DNA from: DASQZK01 sp963764345
Lineage (GTDB): Bacteria > Bacteroidota > Bacteroidia > Bacteroidales > GCA-2748055
Direction of reading: 5' to 3'
Length of the DNA stretch: 64,000 nucleotides
Assembly: GCA_963764345.1 (NCBI GenBank)
Contig: CAVXSF010000002.1
Span: forward strand, 186,001 to 250,000
Shown here in pieces: positions 38,829-48,460 of the stretch; positions within the stretch are counted from its first letter, which is position 1, and each line of letters starts with the position of its first letter. The position numbers were made by a program, and so were the translations under genes. The notes under the pieces were generated by a model, which was not told the DNA's origin, did not search any database, and saw only the letters and a list, made by a program, of their open reading frames with translations.

Positions 38829-40805
38829 TTATTTCACTACCACGGCGAAGCCGCCTCCGGGTGCTAAATGGAGAGTCAGTTTATCTCCTTTTTTAACCGT
38901 TTTAGTGAGATGGGTATAATCTTCAGCGAGTTTATCGGCATTGACACCGTCTTTGAAGATTTCCGCTGAATAGGATCCTTCAGGCAGGAAACTGAAGTCG
39001 ATCGTGTAGTCCCTTGGTGTCCAGTTGGTAAGGCCACCAATATACCAGTTTTGACCCTTTTTCCGGATCGTCACGATGTATTCACCAATCTTCCCATCGG
39101 GGACTGTGGTTTCATCCCAGCTTACCGGCACCTTTGATAAGAAGGCAAGGATGTCGGGATATTTTTCATACTGTGTGGGTGCATCGCACAGCATCTGAAG
39201 TGGAGCATCATATACGATGTACATACCTAGCTGCTGACACCGTGTCCCGTGACTCATCGGCGTTGAATTACTTACGCTATACGAACTTTCCGTGGAGTTT
39301 CTCATGGCACCCGGGGTGTAGTCCATGGGTCCGGCCATCATCCGGGTGAAGGGAATGGTCACGTTATGACGAGGCGTCGGGGACTTACCGTTGCTGTTAA
39401 ACTTGTTATACTCGTTTCCGATGACCCCTTCGTAATTAATGATGTTAGGAAATGTCCGGCTCAGCCCGGTGGGCTTTGGGCAGCCATGAAAATCGACCAT
39501 AAGGTGGTATTTGGCAGCTGTTTTGGCGCAGCGCTCCTGGAAATCCACCAGGAGCTGGTCATCGCGGTCCAGGAAATCCACTTTTACCCCGGCCGCACCC
39601 CATTGTGAAAAAAGGGCCATAGCTTTTTCCATCTGGTTATCAAGTACGAACCAGACACACCAAAGGATCAGCTTTACGTTTTTCTCCCGGGCATACTTCA
39701 TCAGTCCCGGAACATCCAGACCCGGAACCGGAAGGGTCAGGTCGAACTGGTCGGACCAGCCTTCGTCCATGATTACATAAGGGATCCCGTTTTTAGAGGC
39801 AAAGTCGATATAAGCCTTGTAAGTCTGATTGTTAATGCCGGTTTTGTAATCCACACCTTCAAGGTTCCAGTCATTCCACCATTCCCATGAAACCAGGCCG
39901 GGTTTAACCCAGGAGCCGTCAATCTCTGCCGGTGATGCCAGCTTATATATCATGTCGGTCTCAGCAAGATGAGCATCACGGTCGGTGATGACCATCACCC
40001 TCCAGGGAAGAGATCTTTTTCCGCTGGTCATGGCGATGTAATTCTCGCGCGCAGTCACACGCTTTTCGAAAAGTCCCCAGCCTCCTTGTTCCGTTTTAGA
40101 CGGGACAGGGGCAAACATACCTTTCAGATGATACCGGTTATTGTTTCCCGGGCGGTAAAGATACATCCCGGGGTAATCCCTGACATCGGCGTCGGTAATG
40201 GCAATTTTCAGTTTGCCTTTATAGTCGATCACAGCCGGCAGGGTGGCAAAGTTTTCTTCATTCATTTGTGAGATGGGCATCCATTCACGGATTTGCTCAA
40301 ACGAGGTCTGGAAATCACCGGCAACAGCGAGCAAAGCCTGGTAATCATCTGTGAAATAAAAGCTGGCTTCCTCGTTAATGACCTTCATTGGTGATTTAAG
40401 AGCGGTGAAAAACCGGTAGGCCATACCATCATTGTACACTCTGAATTTTATACCGAAATCACCTTTAAAGTTCAGTGTCAGCTCATTATATACATCCTCA
40501 ATAATGCTCCTTTTTCCATACAGTGGTTTTAGTTCACCAGAATGATGATCAACATTATTGCCTGTTAGTTCCGGGTTTAAACCAAGAACCTGACCTTCAT
40601 TTACCGTGAGAGACAGCGGCGAGGGATAAATCACAAGTTCACCCCCATAATAAACGGTATAATAAATTTTCTCTTTCAGGTCGATTTTAATGGTGATCCT
40701 ACCGTCTGGAGAAGTGATTTCCGGAGTGTCGGCAGCTCTTAATCCATTGCTTATCAGTCCTGTAATTAAAATCAGGATCGGGAAAAGGGAATGTCTTTTT
40801 CTCAT
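38829..40805 (-). CDS. GH97 alpha-glycosidase, retaining type (probable alpha-galactosidase)
   Basis: The 658-residue protein has a signal peptide and the GH97 layout: beta-sandwich, TIM barrel (SWEWWNDWNLEG) and C-terminal beta domain. GH97 has inverting members like SusB and retaining members like BtGal97b. The latter use an Asp nucleophile in a V-K-V-D-F segment, and here Asp410 lies in GVKVDFLDRDDQ, so I infer a retaining alpha-galactosidase-type enzyme. IINYEGVIGNEY holds further conserved Glu residues. It is the upstream end of the minus-strand hydrolase cluster. Confidence 0.88.
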   Translation of the reverse strand: MRKRHSLFPILILITGLISNGLRAADTPEITSPDGRITIKIDLKEKIYYTVYYGGELVIYPSPLSLTVNEGQVLGLNPELTGNNVDHHSGELKPLYGKRSIIEDVYNELTLNFKGDFGIKFRVYNDGMAYRFFTALKSPMKVINEEASFYFTDDYQALLAVAGDFQTSFEQIREWMPISQMNEENFATLPAVIDYKGKLKIAITDADVRDYPGMYLYRPGNNNRYHLKGMFAPVPSKTEQGGWGLFEKRVTARENYIAMTSGKRSLPWRVMVITDRDAHLAETDMIYKLASPAEIDGSWVKPGLVSWEWWNDWNLEGVDYKTGINNQTYKAYIDFASKNGIPYVIMDEGWSDQFDLTLPVPGLDVPGLMKYAREKNVKLILWCVWFVLDNQMEKAMALFSQWGAAGVKVDFLDRDDQLLVDFQERCAKTAAKYHLMVDFHGCPKPTGLSRTFPNIINYEGVIGNEYNKFNSNGKSPTPRHNVTIPFTRMMAGPMDYTPGAMRNSTESSYSVSNSTPMSHGTRCQQLGMYIVYDAPLQMLCDAPTQYEKYPDILAFLSKVPVSWDETTVPDGKIGEYIVTIRKKGQNWYIGGLTNWTPRDYTIDFSFLPEGSYSAEIFKDGVNADKLAEDYTHLTKTVKKGDKLTLHLAPGGGFAVVVK

Positions 40806-41053
40806 ATTACTTGTAATAGTTTAGTTAATTGGCTGGTTATATGATGCAGGTTCGAAAAATACGAAAAAAATCGGTAAAATGCTTGCAGGAAAAAGGATTC
40901 TCACCGGACATCATAGGGAATCTTTTATTAGTGGTGGTGGTCTGGTTTTAATCCTTACAACTTAACGAATATGCAACGATTATTTGTTGAAAAAAGTTGT
41001 CCGTTTCGGCACCGGAATGTTTGTATTATCGGGTCAGGTTGGTTTAAATTCCG

Positions 41054-41061
41054 TAACTTTG
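41054..41061 (+). promoter_or_regulatory. Bacteroidota-type -7 element (TAACTTTG)
   Basis: TAACTTTG matches TAnnTTTG and lies 31 bp before the preferred ATG of the glycyl radical enzyme. A -33 TTTG occurs at 41020-41023 but is spaced too far (30 bp), so only the -7 part is convincing. Confidence 0.45.
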
Positions 41062-41091
41062 CAGTGCTAATAACCCTAAAAGACAGGTGTG

Positions 41092-43363
41092 ATGAGTCTG
41101 GAAAAGTTATATACTGAACTCAGCGACAAGGAAAAAGTCAGCTACCTTGACGGATTTACCAACTTGTATAAAGGATACTCCGAAAAGGAAATCATTACAA
41201 GGGAGCTTGCCATCCTCGCTTATCAGGTCCCGGCTATGTTTCTTCCTCCCGAAAAGGGGGACATAATCACCGGGCGGATGAAATACCCTCCGTTGGTGTT
41301 TGCTCCCCAGGGCATGGCTGAGCAAGGCGGTTTCGGATATATTTACGATAAAGCCAAATTTTATGATTTGCGTAAAAGCGCTTCGCTCGAAGATGCCGAC
41401 CTGAAGCTACTTGATGCAATAGAAGAATTCTGGCGGGAAAATGATTCGGCCTTCCTTACCAGGGCCGCCTATCCCGTTGAGCTGAAAACCGGGCTTCCCT
41501 CGGATAACTGGACTAGTGAACCGGGCATTGGCTTTCCCCTTTACAGGATGTCCGGTTCTCAGCCCGATTATGAAAAACTGCTGGACTACGGTATAAGCGG
41601 TCTTAAGAAACTGATAGCAGAGAAAGTCAGCTCAAATTCAGGCCATAATGCAAATTCGACACAATTTTATCTGGGACTGACCGGTGCCCTGGATGTATTT
41701 TCAGAACTCTGCCTGTATTATGCCGAAAAAACCGACGCCTTGTTGAAAGACGCAGGAGATTCTGACTACGATAATCTCGCTGACCTTAAACAGGCCCTTG
41801 AGAATATTTCGGAATCCGCCCCGTCAAATTTCCTGGAGGCCGTGCAGCTGAGCCATCTTGTACGCTCTCATCTCCGGGTCGAATAATTACGGCAGGATGG
41901 ACGATTACCTGGCACCTTTTTATGTTAAAGATTTGAAGGAGGGACTGATTGATGAAGATAGGGCCATTAAAATCCTTTCTTCATTCTGGAAGCTGATCAA
42001 TGAACGGAAGATCATCTGGGACGCCAGGGTTATCATTGGAGGCCGTGGCAGGAAACATCGGGAGGAAGCCGATGAAATGGCCAAGATCATACTGGAAACG
42101 ACATCCAGGATCTCTGATGTCCTGCCCCAGCTCACCCTCCGCTGCTTCAAAGGCATGGATGAAGCCCTGTTCAATAAAGCCCTGGAGGTTCTGGGTCAGG
42201 GAAACCCTTACCCGATGCTGTATAACGACGATGTCAATATTCCGTCGGCTATGAAAATTTTTAAGGTTGATGAACAGACGGCCAAAGACTGCATCCCGTT
42301 CGGATGTGGCGAGTATGTCCTGTATCACCGCAGCTTTGGAACTCCAAGTGGTGTAGTCAACCTGCTGAAGGCTTTGGAAGTTACCCTTCACAAAGGGACT
42401 GACCCTATGACCGGCAGGAAGATCGGGACTGATGAAGCGTCTTCCGCGTGGCCTGATAGTTTTGAAAAACTCTATAAAGCCTGGAGTAAAAATCTGGAAC
42501 AATATATCTATTTTCTTGCGGTTCAGGAGAAATTCGAATACGATATTGCGGCTAAAACCGCACCTTTTCTGTTCCTGAGTCTTCTGTTCGATGATTGCAT
42601 TAACCGTGGAAAGCCTGTTTTTGACGGCGGGGTCGAATATCTGGGCGGTACCCTTGAGACCTATGGCAACACGAATACTGCTGACAGCTTCCTTGCCATC
42701 AAAAAACTGGTCTTTGAGGATCAGAAACTGACGCTTGAACAACTTGTCAAGATCCTGGATGCCAATTTTGAAGGCTATGAAAAGCTCAGACGGGATTGCC
42801 TCGATGTACCCAAATATGGTAACGATAACGATGAAGCCGATGCTATGATGAAAAGAGTGCACGAGGATGTATGTGTTATGACCATGAAAATGGCTGAAAG
42901 GGTTGGACTGGACAGTTATCTGGTCGTGAATATCAACAATAGTGCAAACACCACTCTTGGACGCTTTACTTCTGCTTCCGCTGACGGACGCCTGAGCCTG
43001 ACGGGCATGGCCAACGGAAACTCACCAACACCCGGAATGGACAGGAACGGTGCTACCGCCCTCTTAAATTCCATGGTAAAAATGCGGACCGATATTCATG
43101 CCGGAGCTTCGCAGAATATAAAATTCTCCAAAGAAATGATGAACCATTATCTTCCAATGACAAAAGCGCTGATTGAAACTTATTTCAAGCAGGGCGGGGC
43201 CCAACTCATGCTTACTGTTGTGGGCAAGGAAGATCTGGAGAATGCTATCCGGGAACCGGAGAACTACCCAAATCTTCTGGTGCGTGTAGGCGGCTTCAGT
43301 GCACGTTTCGTTGAACTGGAGAAAGACATCCAGACTGAGATCCTGCAACGAACCCTTTATTGA
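41092..43363 (+). CDS. Glycyl radical enzyme (PFL-like), split by a +1 frameshift
   Basis: Frames 41092-41886 and 41858-43363 (the second counted from a TTG) form one glycyl radical enzyme of about 756 residues. The thiyl-radical site is Cys405 in FGCGEYVL, with Glu407 two residues later. The glycyl-radical motif is LLVRVGGFSARFV near the C-terminus, radical Gly734. Enzymes with G-C-x-E are usually eliminases or lyases rather than pyruvate formate-lyases, which have two adjacent Cys. The substrate is unknown. Removing one G from CGGG at 41875-41878 gives HLRSNNYGRMDDYL; a shift near 41857 giving YALISGSNNYGRMD is also plausible. A radical SAM activating enzyme is needed, but none is in this window. 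I chose the ATG at 41092 over the GTG just before it. Confidence 0.85.
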
Positions 43364-43717
43364 GAGGAGCAAAGTGCGACCGGATCAAGGCCGGGTTGGT
43401 AAGCCTTGTTCAGCGAACGAAGCCCGGTTTCTAAGCAATTTCCATGAATGACTATTAGGGCAGAGAGATTGTTCAGATAATTTTCGGACATCTAAAAAGG
43501 GCCTGACTTCGCGACCTTTGCGGGAGGCAGATAACATATTCCGGGCAAAGAACCGTCCCCTGTACTTTGCATGTGCACAATAACACAGTCAGGAGGAGAT
43601 GTCAGGAAGCCATTGATAGCATATGGAATGCAGGCTATGACCCTTCGCTCTTGAATTATTTCCGATTATTCGTTTATCTTTGTATATCCAAAAATTCAAT
43701 AATTAATACTCTAATCG
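43364..43717 (+). other. Intergenic region upstream of GH130
   Basis: These 354 bp have no supported gene. The right end carries a good Bacteroidota promoter (separate entry). No repeat or RNA gene is evident. Confidence 0.5.
43651..43682 (+). promoter_or_regulatory. Promoter of the GH130 gene
   Basis: TTGA at 43651-43654 is followed after 20 bp by TATCTTTG at 43675-43682, matching the -33/-7 pattern of Bacteroidota (TTTG and TAnnTTTG). The GH130 start is 35 bp further on. Confidence 0.6.
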
Positions 43718-44905
43718 ATGAAGAAGAAAGAGCATAACAAAAGGCTTGAGAAACTCCAGAAACAACATGAGAAGCTGGTAACCAGGAAGAATAAAAAAAT
43801 CAAACCAGGAAACGGCATTTTCTTTCGTTATAAATACCCGGTGCTGACTGCAGCACACACACCTCTTTTCTGGCGGTATGATTTCGATCCCGTGATGAAT
43901 CCGTACCTGATGGAGCGTCAGGGTGTGAACGCCGCGTTTAACTCAGGTGCTATCGAGATGAATGGAAAAGTCCATCTGATTGCCAGGGTCGAAGGCAGTG
44001 ACCGCAAATCTTTTTTCGCCGTCGCCGAATCAGAAAATGGCATCGATAATTTCAGGTTCTGGGATTATCCGGTGGCTTTGCCCGAAACGGAAGAACCGGA
44101 TGTGAACGTCTATGATATGAGGGTAATCCGGCACGAAGATGGCTGGATTTACGGCCTGTTTTGTTCGGAGAGAAAAGATCCCGAAGCACCTGAATCTGAT
44201 ACTTCGGCAGCTGTCGCCCAGTGCGGCATCGCCCGTACCAGGGATCTGAAAACCTGGGAGCGTCTGCCTGATCTTATCACCAATGGCGGACAGCAGCGAA
44301 ATGTTGTGTTGCATCCCGACTTCATCAACGGTAAATATGCCTTGTACACCCGTCCACAGGATGGTTTCATCAATACCGGCGCCGGCGGGGGTATCGCCTG
44401 GGGTCTGACAAAAAGTATGGATGGTGCCAAAATTGAAAAGGAAACCATCGTGGATGAGAAAGTCTACCATACCATCAAAGAAGTGAAGAACGGTCAGGGA
44501 CCAGCACCCATCAGGACATCAAAAGGATGGCTTCACATGGCCCACGGTGTGAGAAACTGTGCGGCCGGACTTCGCTATGTGCTGTATATGTTCCTTACCG
44601 ACCTTGAACATCCTGAAAAGGTGATTAAGAGGCCGGGCGGGTATTTTATGGCTCCGGAAGGTGAGGAGCGTATCGGCGATGTATCCAATGTACTCTTCAC
44701 CAATGGATGGGTAGTGAGGAAAAACGGTGATGTACTGATCTATTATGCTTCTTCCGACACCCGTCTTCATGTGGCTTCTTCCACCGTCGACAGGCTCCTC
44801 GATTATGTGATCAATACTCCTGAGGACGGCCTTCGGTCTGCAGCCTCGGTTCAGATACGTAGTGAACTTATCCGGAAGAATCTCACATATATGAAGAAGA
44901 AATAA
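43718..44905 (+). CDS. GH130 4-O-beta-D-mannosyl-D-glucose phosphorylase-like
   Basis: The 395-residue protein is a five-bladed beta-propeller of GH130. The opening PVLTAAHTPLFWRYDFDP and NPYLMERQGVNAAFNSGAI match subfamily 1, the mannosylglucose phosphorylases. The catalytic Asp is likely Asp133 in NVYDMRVIRH. The enzyme would split Man-beta-1,4-Glc with phosphate into mannose 1-phosphate and glucose, a step in mannan or glucomannan use. No signal peptide is present, so it is cytoplasmic. The first 30 residues are very lysine-rich. A well-formed promoter sits just upstream. I saw no epimerase for mannobiose nearby. Confidence 0.9.
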   Translation: MKKKEHNKRLEKLQKQHEKLVTRKNKKIKPGNGIFFRYKYPVLTAAHTPLFWRYDFDPVMNPYLMERQGVNAAFNSGAIEMNGKVHLIARVEGSDRKSFFAVAESENGIDNFRFWDYPVALPETEEPDVNVYDMRVIRHEDGWIYGLFCSERKDPEAPESDTSAAVAQCGIARTRDLKTWERLPDLITNGGQQRNVVLHPDFINGKYALYTRPQDGFINTGAGGGIAWGLTKSMDGAKIEKETIVDEKVYHTIKEVKNGQGPAPIRTSKGWLHMAHGVRNCAAGLRYVLYMFLTDLEHPEKVIKRPGGYFMAPEGEERIGDVSNVLFTNGWVVRKNGDVLIYYASSDTRLHVASSTVDRLLDYVINTPEDGLRSAASVQIRSELIRKNLTYMKKK

Positions 44906-45294
44906 AAAGGGGCATTCTGCCTTGTTATATCCTCTGCAGAGCTCTGCTCTTTGTACCGGGTACATTTGCTGACCGGAGAATATCCAAGTATCCGCTTCAT
45001 TGTTCGTAATTCGGTTCCTGAACCTGAAATGAAGGATTGGTTAAAAAAAATGAAGGTTGAGATCTTAGTCTGGTTTGAATCTGCGGGCGGCATGAAAATC
45101 CCCGTCAAATGACCTGTTGGTGAGGGACCCGGCCGGAAATGCAAAGGCTTATACTAACTCTTGAAAAAAGACGTATTATTGTGAAAGAATGGACATCCTG
45201 GTTCAAGACAAGAGCTACGGGATAACTTTACAGGTGGCATTCTTCATTATGCGTCATCAAAAATCAGGGATCGTTCATCCGAAAACATCAGTAT
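44906..45294. other. Intergenic region
   Basis: These 389 bp contain a perfect 12-bp palindrome GCAGAGCTCTGC (44936-44947) after the GH130 stop codon. Open frames on the minus strand here have no recognisable features. I see nothing else. Confidence 0.5.
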
Positions 45295-46305
45295 ATGGGA
45301 ATTTTTACACGGTTTAAGAAAGGATTGAGGAAACTGGTCATCCTTCTGCTCATCCTGGGTGCTGTAGCCATCCTCGTGATAACCTTCACCACTTTCGGGG
45401 GGTCGAAGATATTTAAGAGGAATTCAACTCAGATTATAATTGATACGGATTCGGGCAACGAGATCGATGACCTCTATGCAGTGGCAAGGGCTATTATATC
45501 GCCTGAACTTGATGTCATCGGACTCACCTCGGAGCAGTGGAGTTTTCACCCGGAGGCCGGCGACAGCAGCGTGCAGGTCAGTCAGCGCCTCAATGTTCAG
45601 TTGCTAAAAGATCTCGGACGACTGGATATACCTCATCCTCTCGGCGCCGCCGACATGCTGAGATATTGGGATAAACCAGTTCCCCAGCCATCACCGGCAG
45701 CAGAATTCATCATCGAAAAAGCGAAGAACCTGAAACATGGTAAAAAACTCAACGTGGTGACACTCGGTGCTATGACCAATGTGGCTTCAGCCATTATAAT
45801 GGATCCGGAAATCGCCCCAAAGATCAGGTTGTATTCCATGGCACTGAAGTATGATCCCAAATCCCGGGTCTGGAACAAGAATGAGTTCAATGTGCGAAAC
45901 GATCTCGACGCAGTAGACTATATCCTGAATAATCCGGAAGTGGAAATTCACATCATGACTGCTACCACCTCCGGGGAATTCAAATTCAACAAAACCAAAA
46001 CATCGGATCTTATGAAAGGTAAAGGGCCGGTGTGGGATTTTCTCATTAACCGGTGGGAACAAAAATTCCCCGGGTATCAGGATTGGGTCATGTGGGACGT
46101 ATCTCTGATCGAGGCTCTGATCGATCCCGAGCTGGTGAAAGAAGTGCCGGCTCTGAGCCCTCCCGAGAATAAGCAGCGGAGTATAAATGTTTATACCTAC
46201 CTGAACAAGGAACTCATGCTGGCTGATTATGAATCGGCAGTGATGAAATATATCAGGAATCACCGGGAGGAGGAGAAGGCTGAAGAGAAGACCCCTGAGC
46301 CTTAA
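45295..46305 (+). CDS. Membrane-anchored nucleoside hydrolase (IUNH family)
   Basis: The 336-residue protein has an N-terminal transmembrane anchor (about residues 12-33, LRKLVILLLILGAVAILVI). A nucleoside hydrolase domain follows. Its calcium-binding motif is IIDTDSGNEIDDLYA, with one inserted or changed position against the usual DTDxGxDD. VVTLGAMTNVASAI and DLDAVDYIL are also family-typical, and VMWDVSLIEAL near the end fits the substrate-binding helix. It would split ribonucleosides into base and ribose, outside the cytoplasm if the anchor is correct. The C-terminus is acidic and probably disordered. Confidence 0.85.
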   Translation: MGIFTRFKKGLRKLVILLLILGAVAILVITFTTFGGSKIFKRNSTQIIIDTDSGNEIDDLYAVARAIISPELDVIGLTSEQWSFHPEAGDSSVQVSQRLNVQLLKDLGRLDIPHPLGAADMLRYWDKPVPQPSPAAEFIIEKAKNLKHGKKLNVVTLGAMTNVASAIIMDPEIAPKIRLYSMALKYDPKSRVWNKNEFNVRNDLDAVDYILNNPEVEIHIMTATTSGEFKFNKTKTSDLMKGKGPVWDFLINRWEQKFPGYQDWVMWDVSLIEALIDPELVKEVPALSPPENKQRSINVYTYLNKELMLADYESAVMKYIRNHREEEKAEEKTPEP

Positions 46306-46467
46306 TGCAGATTAAGTTTTAGGGACAGCGGTCATATGGGAAAAGGTATCCGGATTTGCATTTTCCAGTGTACATTAGCGGTTAATACCCGGCGTCAAAT
46401 CCCATGGATAAAGCAGAAAGATCTATCACTGCACTGGCATTCCCCGGTTGCAGATTCCTTGCCGGTC

Positions 46468-48327
46468 CTAGAACTCCTCCAGCTTGTCCCACCATGTTTT
46501 CTTCATGATAATGCCGATGATGACGGTTATGCCGACAGCAATCATGAGAGGGATATACTGTTTGATGACCAGGTAGATGGGCAGGGCCACGATGGCTGTC
46601 TGGCCAATGATCCCCAGGCCGACGTTAAGCATATCCCGCCAGAAGTTCGTATTCCTTTTGAAATCAGGATCTTCGGCAACCACAAGTTTAAAAATGGGCT
46701 TCCAGAATCCCCAGGGTTTAACTTTCCTGTAGAAGTTCTTCAGCACCTCGATGTCGGTGGGCTTATAAAGGAAGGTTCCCAGGATACTTCCGATGGTGGA
46801 AATTACCAGTATGAACGGGAAGAAATAAAGGAAGCGTAAATCATAAGCTATATGAGGATACATCCGTTCAAGCATATCCGGCCAGATCAGGGGTATTGCA
46901 CTGGCGGCCATTCCGAACAACATGCCGTAGAAGAATCCGTATGAATTAAATCTCCACCAGTACCATTTAAGGACGTTGGCAGCGACATACCCGCCCCAGA
47001 GCGCAGAAACAATAATCTGCAGCAGTTGATTCACATTCTTTGAGGCCATACCCAGGATGATACTTATGACCACGAAAATGATCCCTGAGAGATAATTGGA
47101 AAGCTTAACCTGTCTGTGATTTGGCTTTTTATTGATATATTTGAGATAAAGATCATTGGTAATATAAGCCTGGGCTGCATTCAGTGTACCGGCAAAAGTG
47201 GACATAAAGGCGGCCAGGAGACCCGCCAGAAGCAGCCCCAGCAGTCCCGTGGGGACAAACTGGTTAATGGCAGAAGGTAGTACCTGCTCATAATCGATTT
47301 TTCCCGCCACTACCAGGTCCAGATTATTGTAAAACAGGATGCCCAGTACGGCAAAACCGGCAATCATCAGATAACGGGAAGGCATAAGGATCACCGATAC
47401 AAAGCCGCTCATCTTTGCTCCCTCAGCAGGAGACTTGGTTGCGAGAATCTTCTGCATATCATACGTGGGTGTCGGCCCCGCAGCACTGACCAGGAATCCC
47501 TTGCAGAGCATCATCATAAAGAAGGCCGTGAACATCTGATATCCGTCTTCCCTGATTTTCTGGTTCACATCTGCAATCTTCGAGCTCCAGTCAATACCCA
47601 GTGTTCTTCCGAAGAAGGGAGTATCCCATCCTGCCGGAACATTGAGATGTTGCGTGCCAAGGGCTTTCATGGCAATGATGGCGATTATTACTGCTGAAAC
47701 AGTCATGATGGTATATTGAATCACATCTGCAATTACGATACTGACCATACCCCCGAGAACCGCGTAGAAGACGGCAAATAATGTGAAGACAATGCCATAT
47801 AAGTGAGGTATGTATTGCGGGGCTATATTGAGATGAAGGTATTGGTTGACAAATTCCCATGGAATAAATATTTCCATGAATTTTCCGAGACCGATAAAAC
47901 CGTAAGCCAGGAAACCCAAACTGTTGGCTATCGCAAACAAAACGATGATAGCATGGGACATCTTGGCACCAAAATCTTCGCCGAACCTGTGATTGATCCA
48001 TTCCGCACCGGTAGTTACGTTGGAACGGCGCAACCAGGCCGACAAATACACCATCAAAAAAATTTGATTAAAAACAGGCCATAGCCAGGGTAACCAGATA
48101 CTTTTCAGACCGTATACGAAGAGTGCGGTAACAAGCCACATCGTTCCAGAAATATCAAACATTCCAGAAGCGTTCGACAAACCCAGCATGTACCAGGGCA
48201 ACTTATTCCCGCCAAGCAGGTATTCACTTTTACTTGATTGTGCCCTTTTTTTCAGAACTATACCAAGTATGCTTATCGTTAGCAGATATGCCAGTATGAT
48301 CAGTAAATCAATGAGGTGTAGTTTCAT
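46468..48327 (-). CDS. Sodium:solute symporter (SSS family)
   Basis: The 619-residue protein has about 13-14 hydrophobic segments and SSS hallmarks, including the N-terminal SEYLLGGNKLPWYMLGLSN and the later LLAGLLAAFMSTFAGTLNA. The start at 48327 fits a -7 element at 48366-48359; a Met 10 codons upstream is possible. SSS carriers move sugars, amino acids or organic acids with Na+ across the inner membrane. The gene lies near carbohydrate genes, so a sugar or sugar acid is plausible. It is transcribed away from the hybrid kinase. Confidence 0.9.
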   Translation of the reverse strand: MKLHLIDLLIILAYLLTISILGIVLKKRAQSSKSEYLLGGNKLPWYMLGLSNASGMFDISGTMWLVTALFVYGLKSIWLPWLWPVFNQIFLMVYLSAWLRRSNVTTGAEWINHRFGEDFGAKMSHAIIVLFAIANSLGFLAYGFIGLGKFMEIFIPWEFVNQYLHLNIAPQYIPHLYGIVFTLFAVFYAVLGGMVSIVIADVIQYTIMTVSAVIIAIIAMKALGTQHLNVPAGWDTPFFGRTLGIDWSSKIADVNQKIREDGYQMFTAFFMMMLCKGFLVSAAGPTPTYDMQKILATKSPAEGAKMSGFVSVILMPSRYLMIAGFAVLGILFYNNLDLVVAGKIDYEQVLPSAINQFVPTGLLGLLLAGLLAAFMSTFAGTLNAAQAYITNDLYLKYINKKPNHRQVKLSNYLSGIIFVVISIILGMASKNVNQLLQIIVSALWGGYVAANVLKWYWWRFNSYGFFYGMLFGMAASAIPLIWPDMLERMYPHIAYDLRFLYFFPFILVISTIGSILGTFLYKPTDIEVLKNFYRKVKPWGFWKPIFKLVVAEDPDFKRNTNFWRDMLNVGLGIIGQTAIVALPIYLVIKQYIPLMIAVGITVIIGIIMKKTWWDKLEEF

Positions 48328-48358
48328 AGTATTTATAGAGGTCTGAAGTTGAAGCAAA

Positions 48359-48366
48359 CAAATGTA
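48359..48366 (-). promoter_or_regulatory. Bacteroidota-type -7 element (TACATTTG) for the symporter
   Basis: TACATTTG on the minus strand matches TAnnTTTG exactly, 31 bp upstream of the chosen symporter start. A -33 element at proper spacing is not clear, so confidence is moderate. Confidence 0.5.
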
Positions 48367-48460
48367 AAAAAATTGTTCAAAGAATGAATCTAAAATAGGT
48401 TATAGAAGTTAAAATTGTTAATTTGTGGTTGGCAGGCAACCTAATTATAAGCCTTTTGTG

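Noticed and set aside
44851..45144. 97-codon minus-strand open frame
   Set aside because: Partly antisense to GH130 and without recognisable features.
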